Assembly (NCBI GenBank): GCA_032622095.1
Contig: CP136063.1
Span: forward strand, 279,057,426-279,121,425
DNA from: Siphonodentalium dalli
Lineage: Eukaryota; Mollusca; Scaphopoda; Gadilida; Siphonodentaliidae
DNA: 64,000 nucleotides
Direction of reading: 5' to 3'
Part shown: positions 54,470 through 64,000 of the stretch, piece after piece
Position numbering within the stretch: the first letter of the stretch is position 1
Layout: each line of letters starts with the position of its first letter
Notes under the pieces: model-generated
What the model was told of the DNA's origin: nothing
The model's input: the letters and a program-made list of their open reading frames with translations, nothing else
The model's database searches: none
Translations under genes and position numbers: made by a program

Positions 54470-55620
54470 GACATAAGGCACTCACAGTGGGTAAATGTGA
54501 AAAAATGTAAAATTGTGTAAAAACATCACTACTAAAGAAGAAATATATAAACTTTATTCTGATATTAACTATTAAAAGTTCACCATAATGAAATGTTGCA
54601 TGTTGAAACCATTGTTATGTAAACAAAACTGTTACAGTGATTTGTCAATAAACATCGCTAATCATGCATTAAGTTAAAATATTTTAGTCTAATTATTATT
54701 TTCTGAATATTTTTCTTCAATGCTTTTGACCTTTTTCCAAAAACGACGAGACTAAACAGAAAGCATGTTTTCAAGACACTATTTACCGTAAATGCGCATT
54801 ACAACCACGAACCCACTTAAATTCTTAAGTATACAATGCCATTCGAACTGAAACCTCAGGTACACCAACTCAAACTATTGATATTCTGCTTATACATGTA
54901 GATCCAGTGACTAATATTATCGGTAGGCGAACATTCTATAATGTTAGCAACATAAAAGTGTTAGCACAATCAAGACGTTTCAGTTACACATTGTGCCCAA
55001 AAAAAAAACCCCAATACATTCGTGAACTTCGCATAATGAAATACTTTTCCTCACTTACATGTGATGTGACGATCAAGGTATGCTTGTTTGCATTAATCAA
55101 CCTTGTCTACAACTTCTTCAACTATATCGATCCCTTCCGCCATTAATGGCTATTATACATACTATGATCATTATGTATACCGCTCGAATTATCACGGGAG
55201 AGACAACTTAAAATTTAACATAAGTTTTAAGCTTATTGTTGAACGCCGAATTGAAACTCTATTCTTTATCAATTAACGATAATTGAAACCTCTTGGCTGC
55301 TTTATCGCCAGTACCGAGTACGGGCGTAAAACGTTCGCACAGAGTACGGATATAATTCAGCACAATAGCAGTCGGCCAGTATTCAAAAATGGAACTCAGC
55401 GATTCATCGGAACAACTGCATCTCGAAGTTTCAAATAGTGTATGCTGTTCCGCGATTTTGAATGATAATGGCCATTCAACTGAGTCAGTTTATGGTTTTT
55501 GTGATATTCGCGTTATATTTTTCCTCTGGAAAATGCCATAACGTCATCGGCCCAGCACTCGACGTCATAACGTCATTAAAAGTGAAGAGCTAGGTCAACG
55601 TATTATGTATATTTCTTACA
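54470..55620. other. No gene recognised
   Basis: A 79-codon forward frame at 54907-55146 has no recognisable motif. ACCATTGTTATGTAAACAAAA near 54609 resembles part of the AAAGGCACGG element family (41936), possibly a fragment. Confidence 0.4.
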
Positions 55621-55625
55621 TTATT

Positions 55626-55735
55626 GGGAAATATAGAGGATCTCCAACTCGTTATGTTGGGATATCAAATTTATGAAACGAGTTTCATAAAATATTATAT
55701 CCCAACATAACGAGTTGAAGATCTTGTGTATTACA
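55626..55735. mobile_element. Snapback element with TATAGAGGAT border, copy 3
   Basis: AAATATAGAGGATCT opens and AGATCTTGTGTATTACATGA closes an 85-bp hairpin (55639-55723; CCAACTCGTTATGTTGGGAT against inverse). ATTTATGAAACGAGT is shared with copy 1. Confidence 0.8.
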
Positions 55736-55739
55736 TGAA

Positions 55740-56864
55740 ACAACTACAGCTTTATGCCTTTTTAACAAATCAAAACCCTAAATAAAAGAAGCTGCAAAAT
55801 GCAAACATTTGCATCGTTGGCCGAGACTCTTCACAACCGTATACGACATTATTGTGCGCTCTGGTGACGGCAACAGAAAACTTAGTCCCCCAATTTGCCT
55901 CTTTATTTTTGTGTCTTTTTTCGGCAGCGCAACGAATTTGGACAAGCGTTTAACTTTAATGAACAAAGCAATCATGTTGCATTGTCTGGTGTTGGTGTCA
56001 TGCGCGGCTTTTCGAAATAGTATTAATCCGCCTGAATCAATGTAAAGACGCGCGGTCATTTTGTTGGCGCGATGCCAAGTGATATGTTACTATTGAGAGA
56101 TAAAGAACTACGCAATGGCTTTTAAAATAATATAATAGGGGTTTCATGTGATATAAATATGTTTACACCAAAATTCAAAACCTGTTAAAAATACTCGACA
56201 CCTGGCTGTCAACACGAATCGAATCGACTAATAAGTTCGATCCCGTGTCTTCAGGATAAACATTCCATTGAACATAACTTACCACTGGTTCTGTACAATT
56301 GCATTACAATAATACTATTCTACGTGATCTTGTTGACAGTTGTGTTAGGAATTCAATTGAAATTGACGAGAGTGAGCGGTATTTGACGGGTTTTGAGAAA
56401 GCAGCGACCAATTGGTTGATTGAGATGATGGGTAAGATAACAACCTACCATTCTCATTGGTATTCATGAGTCGCAAAGAACCTTTGCGCGTAAGTACCAC
56501 ATCGGTGAACAAATTACGACAGTAGGTTATTATTATTTTTACAGACCCCCCCCCCCCCCCCTGCGCCTGATAAACATTCTTAACGTGTTAACACTTTCTC
56601 TTTTGAAAGTCGACATCTGACAACCAAGAGATAAATGGAAACATAGACGGTCCTTACCAGAGACGATCGGTGGAATTTTTGCTACGTGCTGAACTTCCTC
56701 TTTCGGAAAGTATATATTTGCCCATCAAAACCTATTAATGACTCCTGGCAGGATGTCATTATTTTCTGGTATTGAAAACATATCAATTGTATTTTCATGG
56801 CGTCAAATTGAATGAGGCATCTTTTGTGACAATGATAAATAAATAATTTAGTATTTTTTTTCAG
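55740..56864. other. Likely intron or upstream region; no exon recognised
   Basis: Precedes the acceptor at 56864. A C-run lies at about 56546-56562. No second exon recognised. Confidence 0.4.
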
Positions 56865-57550
56865 ATGGAATTTATCCAAATGGTTTCACGAAGATGATGT
56901 ATTGAACAGGCTGTGATACACACAACCGTGAATAGGCAATCATGAACAAAGTTCATACCTGTGGTGGAAATTCAGATTCAAACCCCGAGCAACCATGCTC
57001 AGAGACGATTAGGTATACAGAAGCGACGAAACAAACTGCAGAAGTACCAACTGCCGACAAGCTTAACCGGCAATATTCTAAACTGTGTTTGGAATATACA
57101 CAATACAGAAACCGCTATAAATTGATATTCTCGCCTTGTTGCAACGTTTTACTGGGCTGTATTAGTACGCAGTATTTTGTGACGTCATGGTTGGAAAACC
57201 ATCAATTTACAACTGCGAGGATCGTGACCTTTGGTGTGCTTATTGTCCTGAACATTGCTTGTATCGTGATATTCAATTTGAAAGCAACTCGATGGGTATT
57301 AAATGCGTCTTCTGCAGTGTGGCTACTCATTGTCATGGCAACACTCTTGGCCATGTGTCTCGTCCCACTTGAGACCTTCACCGGAAGTGATGGTGCTGAG
57401 ATGGTTTCTCTACATATTTATGGGACAATGGTGTTCTGGAGCTTCAACGTCAGGTGGTCCACGTTGCTATCACTTATTCTTGTCATGACTCATGGCATCG
57501 CGAGCGGAATCATTTTGGGGATGTCACAAAGTTATGAATTCGGTTATCAG
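56865..57550 (+). CDS. First coding exon of a membrane protein, adenylyl cyclase-like
   Basis: A pyrimidine-rich acceptor (GTATTTTTTTTCAG, AG at 56863-56864) and a donor (CAG|GTAAGTGAG at 57550/57551) bound the exon. The coding part starts at the ATG 56942 and gives 203 residues in phase 0. A soluble N-terminus (1-58) ends in LCLEYTQYRNRYK, followed by hydrophobic segments at about 61-80, 92-112, 118-142, 154-170 and 174-194. The pattern of a basic L..Y..Y segment before the first helix and a ..VRW..LLSLILVMTHGIA end resembles the first transmembrane cassette of class III membrane adenylyl cyclases, where the catalytic C1 domain would follow in later exons. No catalytic part is in the window, so the assignment is tentative. 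An untranslated 77 bp precedes the ATG. Confidence 0.5.
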
Positions 57551-57642
57551 GTAAGTGAGTATAAATAATGTACATGTAGAAATTCCAGCAAGTTATTAAA
57601 GCCAAGACGTGTGTACGTCACTCCAGCTTTTGAAGATATGAG

Positions 57643-58042
57643 TTAACCCTTTACCCAACAAACCGGCCAAAACCGGCCAAATAAAGCTTCAACAGCCTAA
57701 AATATCTTCGGTCTGTCTCAATAGAACCATACAAATATGGATATCATTGGAACCGTCTCCTTGACCACATTGTGATAGTTACAGTTATGCCCTGTGCCAA
57801 TGCATTCTCTTATATATGCGAGTCGACCATAGGTCGCCTCGCATATATAAGAGAATGCATTGGCCTAAAAAAAATCTTTTTTTAACACTTTTTACCATTT
57901 TTTCTTACATTCTTTAACAATTTTATAATTTTTAATGTGTTAAGCCAATGCATTCTCTTATATATGCGAGGCGACCTATGGTCGACTCGCATATATAAGA
58001 GAATGCATTGGCACAAGGCACTTCTGTTGGGTAAAGGGTTAA
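57643..58042. mobile_element. TTAA-bounded MITE with two hairpins (family TTAA-A), intronic
   Basis: TTAACCCTTTACCCAACA at 57643 and its inverse ending at 58042. Hairpins at 57787-57866 and 57943-58017. Inverse orientation relative to 3514-3913 and nearly identical in sequence. It lies 92 bp after the splice donor at 57551. Confidence 0.9.
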
Positions 58043-58159
58043 GAGACCTATTAAATTAAGTAAAAGAAACAAAGTACATGCACTCGTGGCATAAGAAAAT
58101 GACATAAATGCAGCATATCCACCACAGTGTGTTGTATTACTCTTAGTCTATGAGATTTA

Positions 58160-58250
58160 TTTTTTAACGATAATTCATGGAGTAAGGGAGAGAGGGAGAG
58201 GAGAGACAGAGACAGACATAGATACAGAGAGACATGCAGAAATAGATAAA
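58160..58250. repeat. GA-rich low-complexity stretch
   Basis: GGGAGAGAGGGAGAGGAGAG followed by ACAGAGACAGACATAGATAC-type sequence. Confidence 0.8.
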
Positions 58251-58495
58251 AGTAGGAGCGCCATGTAGTGTAATTTTGTTTATGTTTATAGCGAGGGATG
58301 CCATGTTAAGGGCTTCGTTTTGTGATAACTGTTTAGTTTTGTTCCGGTTGTCGTTTAAGAAACCAAATGCTTGTTTTTCTCTCTGATGACGGCTCATCCA
58401 ATGTGGCCCAAAGTCTGTATTATTATCACAGCAATATACAGAGTGCATTTATAACATATGATATATGATATAGATACGTTGTTCTCAGACATTAA

Positions 58496-58913
58496 GGGTA
58501 CGTTCATACACTGGCAAGTTTGCACTGCATCTTTTGCAGGAATTTTCTCATAGCAAACCCTGTGGTGCCAGAATATGATTGGCAATGTGCACATAACATA
58601 CATCTTTACCGAATCTAACGGCATAAGGAGTAAATTTTCGGTAGTTCCACATGTAACGGTGCTACTAACACATTGCCTTAAAATGCCTGTAAAATTGATT
58701 CTTGCGAGATAATTGCATGCTACTTACAGACAAACATCGATAGTATCGTTACTAGTGGAGCTACATAGTTTTTGCTTCTCGTGTAGTTAGCTGTGGTACA
58801 TATGCATTTTATATGCATGTTTCCGTTCATATTCTCACACCATATATTGGACTTTCTATGAGAAAATACCTGTAAACATGCTGTGCAAACTTGCCAGTGT
58901 ATGAACAGTGACC
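58496..58913. mobile_element. 418-bp TIR element (GGTACGTTCATAC), complete
   Basis: GGTACGTTCATACACTGGCA then AGTTTGCA at the left and TGCAAACTTGCCAGTGTATG then AACAGTGACC at the right. TCTCATAG lies inside the left TIR and CTATGAGA in the right. A left-end copy is at 51659-51955. No coding capacity. Confidence 0.8.
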
Positions 58914-59227
58914 AATCACAATCATGAGCAACACACCACCTACCAACGTGACTCCACAGAACAGTTCAGTCGACCTATTGGAATTCAACCCTTCTACTAA
59001 ATCCTTATTCGCCATATTGGTCGTTTGTTGAACTTATATGGACATTAGAAACCAATGAAAATGAATACTTCTGCGCTTATATTTTCTGCCGTCTGCTTAT
59101 ATGATCAAATGCTGATGATCAAATACAGGCTTTTATAGAGAATTAAGTGCCGACAAATACAAACAATAACCACTAAAGTTTTATTCCCAAAATTTGGATA
59201 AACATACAGATGGATAATAAAAATCTC

Positions 59228-59443
59228 ATTATACAATGTTGTGTACAGTATGAGTTTTTCTTGTAATCGTCCAGGTTGTGGTGTTAAGTCATATTGGACT
59301 CGACACTGCGTGTCACTTTTCAGGATTTAGTCGGAAATATGGCTTGTTGCCATTCATCGGAAAGCTCTCGTCCAATAAGACTTGTCACCACAACCTGGAC
59401 TCGTACAAGAAAAACTCATACTGTACACAACATTGTATAATAA
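59228..59443. mobile_element. Foldback element (TTATACAATGTTGTGTACAG arms)
   Basis: The arm TTATACAATGTTGTGTACAG..GTCCAGGTTGTGGTG (59228-59284) is inverted at 59388-59443. A third arm copy (CACCACAACCTGGACTCGTA..ACAACATTGTA) lies at 59661-59720, suggesting a second, partly deleted element or an uneven duplication. Confidence 0.8.
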
Positions 59444-59724
59444 CATTATATTATTATCCATCCCTTAAATAACACCATTTCTGATTGGGCAAAAGCCCCC
59501 ACGTGATAATCCGGGAAAAAATCATATTTGGACTCCCGAATGTCATATTGGACTCCCAAGTGTGCAATATGACTTTTTTTTTATATCGGGACTCTGTGAC
59601 GTCATGAAATAACTATTGCGAAATGAATCGGTGAAATTGTGATGCGCGCGCAACATTATATGACTTTTCACCACAACCTGGACTCGTACAAGAAAAAACA
59701 CACTGTACACAACATTGTACAAGA

Positions 59725-60268
59725 AAACCAATGTCAGAAATGGTAACGCGCTCAAGATAATATATTATATACCCATGATTGTAATTATAGAATTTAAAAT
59801 ATATTGGTTTCGCGAATGACCAACTCAGAATTCCGTTAAAATAGCAATAACAACCAACACCTAATTAACGACCGGCGCCCGACTCGGCCGTCTCTGACTA
59901 CAACCATCAGTGGGCTGCAGAACGAAAAATGTCTATGAGAGTTGAAATATAAGACTTACAAATTATCTTTTTTCATTTATTTTATTTGTAATTGACATAG
60001 CTTGTCACAAACCAAAAATCATCATTATTGACATAATAATGTAAAGGACAATAAACGGAATTGAAATTCCCAAATACACCTTTTATCGGACTCGGCCTCC
60101 GGGTCGCAGTTCGACTTTTAAATCCGTCCCAAAAATTCCCATTTCTATAAATAAAACCCCCAGCGCACAGGCGCAACAAGAATATGTACATTAGTATACA
60201 CGCGTAGCTCGAAATAATAACTTTATAGTATATGACTATCACAAATTGTCGAATTGGTGAATTGTATC
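59725..60268. other. No gene recognised
   Basis: AT-rich; no exon or repeat copy identified. Confidence 0.4.
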
Positions 60269-60636
60269 TTAACCCTTTACCCAACAAACCGGCCAAAAAC
60301 GGTCAAATAAAGCTGCAACAGCCTAAATTATCTTGGGTCTGTCTCAATAAAACCATACAAATATGGATATCATTGGAACCGACTCCTTGACCACATTGTG
60401 ATAGTTACAGTTATGCCCTGTGCCAATGCATTCTCTTATATATGCGAGTCGACCATAGGTCGCCTCGCATATATAAGAGAATGCATTGGCCTAAAAAAAT
60501 TTAGGCAAATGTGGTAACAAATTTTTTAATGTGTTAAGCCAATGCATTCTCTTATATATGCGAGGCGACCTATGGTCGACTCGCATATATAAGAGAATGC
60601 ATTGGCACAGGGCCGTTCTGTTGGGTAAAGGGTTAA
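60269..60636. mobile_element. TTAA-bounded MITE with two hairpins (family TTAA-A)
   Basis: TTAACCCTTTACCCAACA at both ends (inverted), hairpins at 60417-60491 and 60532-60607. The central spacer is shorter than in the other two copies, which explains the 368-bp length. Confidence 0.9.
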
Positions 60637-61071
60637 CGGATAAGTGCTAAGTACATGTAGTAATCCAGTGAAACCGATCTATTGACCGATATCCCTATCG
60701 ATGTTTTCCATGCCTTCTCTTACCATTACATGACAGGAATAACCGGAGTGGCCAAGGACTTGACAATATTAATTTCACAAGCCTTGCAATTTCACTCTAT
60801 ATAAAATAAGAATCTGATGCCAGTATATTTTTATCTGTATCTACAAACAGCCACCCCCTCGGGCAATGGGATAAGGGGAAGGTAATCTATGATTGCTTCA
60901 TGAAAATTTTATTGAACTTTCCATATTTGTCAGATGCTATTGAATCTATATAGCGTACACTGTGCGAAGTAATTTCACATTGAAATAAGATTATGGCTAG
61001 TGCATGTAAATGAGGAGATTGTGAATTGTAATGAACTACAATCATTGATATTTAGATGTATGAACACATAT
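60637..61071. other. No gene recognised
   Basis: No exon or repeat copy identified. Confidence 0.4.
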
Positions 61072-61515
61072 GTGACCCGCCATATCAAATCCAGTCGGAA
61101 GTAGTCGAGATTTTTTTTACCCTGTGCCAATGCATTCTCTTATATATGCGAGTCGACCATAGGTCGCCTCGCATATATAAGAGAATGCATTGGCCTAACA
61201 ATTTTTTATCATTTTTTTAAAATAAATGTTTCTGACAATTTTTAGGACATAAAATAAAAAACATCCATTACCCTGCAGGGAGCCCACACGTATATAGAAG
61301 CATATAGAAGAGTGTCGTCTGCTCATGTTTGTCTGGGGCTCTGTATGGGTGAAATTATAAAATTGTTAAAGAATACAAGAAAAAATTATTAAAATTGTAA
61401 AAAATTGTTAGGCCAATGCATTCTCTTATATAGGTCGACTAGCATATATAAGAGAATTAATTGGCACAGGGTAAAAAAATCCCGACTTCCGACTGGATTT
61501 GATATGGCGGGTCAC
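61072..61515. mobile_element. 444-bp hairpin MITE (GTGACCCGCCATATC ends)
   Basis: GTGACCCGCCATATCAAATC at 61072 is inverted at the right end (to 61515); TA flanks both sides (..CATATGTGACC / GGTCACATATA). Hairpins at 61124-61196 (complete) and 61407-61467 (partly deleted). The same ends and core occur in the 874-bp palindrome 8956-9829. Confidence 0.85.
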
Positions 61516-61872
61516 ATATATACTTTATGTAACGATAACGTTACGTATAAATATAACTTATTTGTCTGATTGCATGTAATGAATAACAATTGATTGATAC
61601 TTTTGCTAACGAGTTCAAGAAAAATCGGCAATGAATATGAATATGTCCACTTATGAGAGAGTGATTCTTCATCAGCCAGGTAACTTCTTTTCCTAATTGC
61701 TAGCTTTCGCCAACTCCAATAATGCCCTAGTTTTTACGAGGTAATACAACAGTAACGGGTAGTTCATCAAAGGAACATAACTCCACATAAAGGGCACCAT
61801 AGTCACACAAGATAATGCTATATGCATAATGGATTCCACGAGACAATGATGATGAATGAGTTAAATGGAGAT
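61516..61872. other. No gene recognised
   Basis: No exon or repeat copy identified. Confidence 0.4.
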
Positions 61873-62398
61873 GTTAAAGGCACGGGCGGCGTTCGATGCA
61901 GAAATATTCATATTTGTTCAAATCGCCATTAACAGAAGTAATATTGAAATATATATAGTTTTGTTCACATGGCAAACATAATCAGCGCGTAAATGGTTTA
62001 TTGTCAAGACGTACGATGGTGTACGTAAACAAGAGCCTGCTCGTGTTACAGAAGTTTTGCTTCTGTGTACATAACACAGCTCAATTCTGTTGGTTAATAA
62101 CACACAAATGATATAAACGCTCTTTATTATTTCCAGATCAGGAAAACAGTAACATAGAACGCTCTTTATGTTTACCATATCCTGACCTAAACAAAATCCA
62201 GGTTCTGTAACGTTTTTTACTTTTTTTTACATAACAAAGGAAAAACATTTGACAATAACATACTGTTTATGCCATATTTATGATTGGTATAAGAACAAAA
62301 TCTGTCTATATTTTACCATTCTTTCTGTTTATGGCGGTTTTTGACGGAGGTCAATATTTTAACAGCATACCCACCACCAACGCCGCCCGTATATTTAA
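61873..62398. mobile_element. ~526-bp TIR element (family AAAGGCACGG), copy 3
   Basis: TTAAAGGCACGGGCGGCGTT opens and AACGCCGCCCGTATATTTAA closes it. Collinear with 5673-6203 at high identity. Confidence 0.8.
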
Positions 62399-62441
62399 GC
62401 GACTTTGATATGATTACTAGTACATTGTATACAATATGATT

Positions 62442-62725
62442 CCATGATACGCCGGCCTACACCAACGATGATTCCATACGCCGGCCTACACCAACGATGA
62501 TTCCATGATACGCCGGCCTACACCAACGATGATTCCAGGATACGCCGGCTTACACCAACGATGATTCCATGATACGCCGGCCTACACCAACGATGATTCC
62601 ATGATACGCCGGCCTACACCAACGATGATTCCATGATACGCCGGCCTACACCAACGATGATTCCATGATACGCCGGCCTACACCAACGATGATTCCATTA
62701 TACGCCACCTACACCAACGATGATT
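62442..62725. repeat. 32-bp minisatellite, 9 units
   Basis: Core CGCCGGCCTACACCAACGAT; the second unit lacks 4-5 bp (CCATACGCC instead of CCATGATACGCC) and the last is altered (CGCCACCTACACC). Confidence 0.95.
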
Positions 62726-62775
62726 CGTTCCGGTCTTATATACCCAACAAATAACATAGAATTACGGAAATAACA

Positions 62776-64000
62776 AGAAGCGGAAGGCTTCCAATGAACA
62801 CCACGAAGCGGAAGGCTTCCAATGAAACACCACGAAGCGGAAGGCTTCCAATGAAACACCACGAAGCGGAAGGCTTCCAATGAACACCACGAAGCGGAAG
62901 GCTTCCAATGAACACCACGAAGCGGAAGGCTTCCAATGAACACCACGAAGCGGAAGGCTTCCAATGAACACCACGAAGCGGAAGGCTTCCAATGAAACAC
63001 CACGAAGCGGAAGGCTTCCAATGAACACCACGAAGCGGAAGGCTTCCAATGAACACCACGAAGCGGAAGGCTTCCAATGAACACCACGAAGCGGAAGGCT
63101 TCCAATGAAACACCACGAAGCGGAAGGCTTCCAATGAACACCACGAAGCGGAAGGCTTCCAATGAACACCACGAAGCGGAAGGCTTCCAATGAAACACCA
63201 CGAAGCGGAAGGCTTCCAATGAACACCACGAAGCGGAAGGCTTCCAATGAAACATCACGAAGCGGGAGGCTTCCAATGAACACCACGAAGCGGAAGGCTT
63301 CCAATGAACACCACGAAGCGGAAGGCTTCCAATGAAACACCACGAAGCGGAAGGCTTCCAATGAACACCACGAAGCGGAAGGCTTCCAATGAACACCACG
63401 AAGCGGAAGGCTTCCAATGAACACCACGAAGCGGAAGGCTTCCAATGAACACCACGAAGCGGAAGGCTTCCAATGAAACACCACGAAGCGGAAGGCTTCC
63501 AATGAAACACCACGAAGCGGAAGGCTTCCAATGAACACCACGAAGCGGAAGGCTTCCAATGAAACACCACGAAGCGGAAGGCTTCCAATGAAACACCACG
63601 AAGCGGAAGGCTTCCAATGAACACCACGAAGCTGAAGGCTTCCAATAAACACCACGAAGCGGAAGGCTTCCAATGAAACATCACGAAGCGGAAGGCTTCC
63701 AATGAACACCACGAAGCGGAAGGCTTCCAATGAAACACCACGAAGCGGAAGGCTTCCAATGAAACACCACGAAGCGGAAGGCTTCCAATGAACACCACGA
63801 AGCTGAAGGCTTCCAATGAACACCACGAAGCGGAAGGCTTCCAATGAACACCACGAAGCGGAAGGCTTCCAATGAAACACCACGAAGCGGAAGGCTTCCA
63901 ATGAAACACCACGAAGCGGAAGGCTTCCAATGAAACACCACGAAGCGGAAGGCTTCCAATGAACACCACGAGGCGGAAGGCTTCCAATGAAACACCACGA
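62776..64000. repeat. 28/29-bp minisatellite, ~43 units, open at the right edge
   Basis: Core CACGAAGCGGAAGGCTTCCA followed by ATGAA or ATGAAA, giving units of 28 or 29 bp in irregular order. Each unit contains GGAAGGCTTCC, an odd palindrome. Rare variants (AAGCTGAAGG at ~63630 and ~63802; ACATCACG at ~63252 and ~63678) mark local duplications. The long reverse-strand frames (up to 429 codons) are shadows. Confidence 0.97.

Noticed and set aside
62698-63987. 429-codon and similar reverse-strand frames
   Set aside because: Several frames are open at once over a 28/29-bp minisatellite and the peptide changes phase at each 28-bp unit; nothing outside the array supports a gene.

Overview
The window looks like repeat-dense intergenic and intronic DNA from a marine invertebrate, most likely a lophotrochozoan such as a mollusc. 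Three things point that way: APE-type non-LTR retrotransposons of CR1/L2 type carrying a 2A-like NPGP peptide, a very large load of palindromic MITEs and minisatellites, and one credible host exon with standard GT-AG borders. I see no bacterial genes, rRNA, CRISPR array or convincing intact tRNA. Taxon and clade assignments are inference from memory of these families.

Layout. 1-1948: 3' half of a decayed LINE, cut by the window edge. 2-13 kb: MITEs, dispersed repeats and LINE fragments, including an 874-bp near-perfect palindrome (8956-9829) and an ATTCGG-rich TIR element (10734-11512). 14.3-18.2 kb: a 3.2-kb, 21-bp minisatellite with higher-order structure, followed by a poly-C minisatellite. 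22.5-27.9 kb: a TTAA-bounded MITE, then a 4.85-kb structure with ~1.7-kb inverted arms that hold head-to-head broken copies of an uncharacterised multi-copy protein gene. 28-34.7 kb: minisatellites, snapback hairpins, nested MITEs and a ~130-bp dimeric satellite. 35-43 kb: three TIR-bounded elements and a LINE tail. 43.8-50.9 kb: GC-rich palindromic MITEs and a 5'-truncated LINE (about 44438-49233) interrupted by a 1186-bp coding retroposon with a 10-bp target-site duplication. 53-56 kb: more palindromic elements. 56.9-57.6 kb: the one convincing host exon, resembling the N-terminal membrane domain of an adenylyl cyclase. 57.6-64 kb: MITEs and two minisatellites, the last running off the right edge.

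A recurrent theme is a ~75-bp hairpin module (core CCAATGCATTCTCTTATATA) that occurs about 19 times, usually as inverted pairs, inside MITEs whose outer ends differ. Several of those elements are bounded by TTAA, as expected for piggyBac-type mobilisation, but no piggyBac transposase is visible here. Almost every long open frame in the tandem arrays is an artefact of repeat units whose length is a multiple of three. The only gene likely to be expressed by the host is the exon at 56865-57550. The intact 281-codon frame at 46755-47600 belongs to a mobile element.
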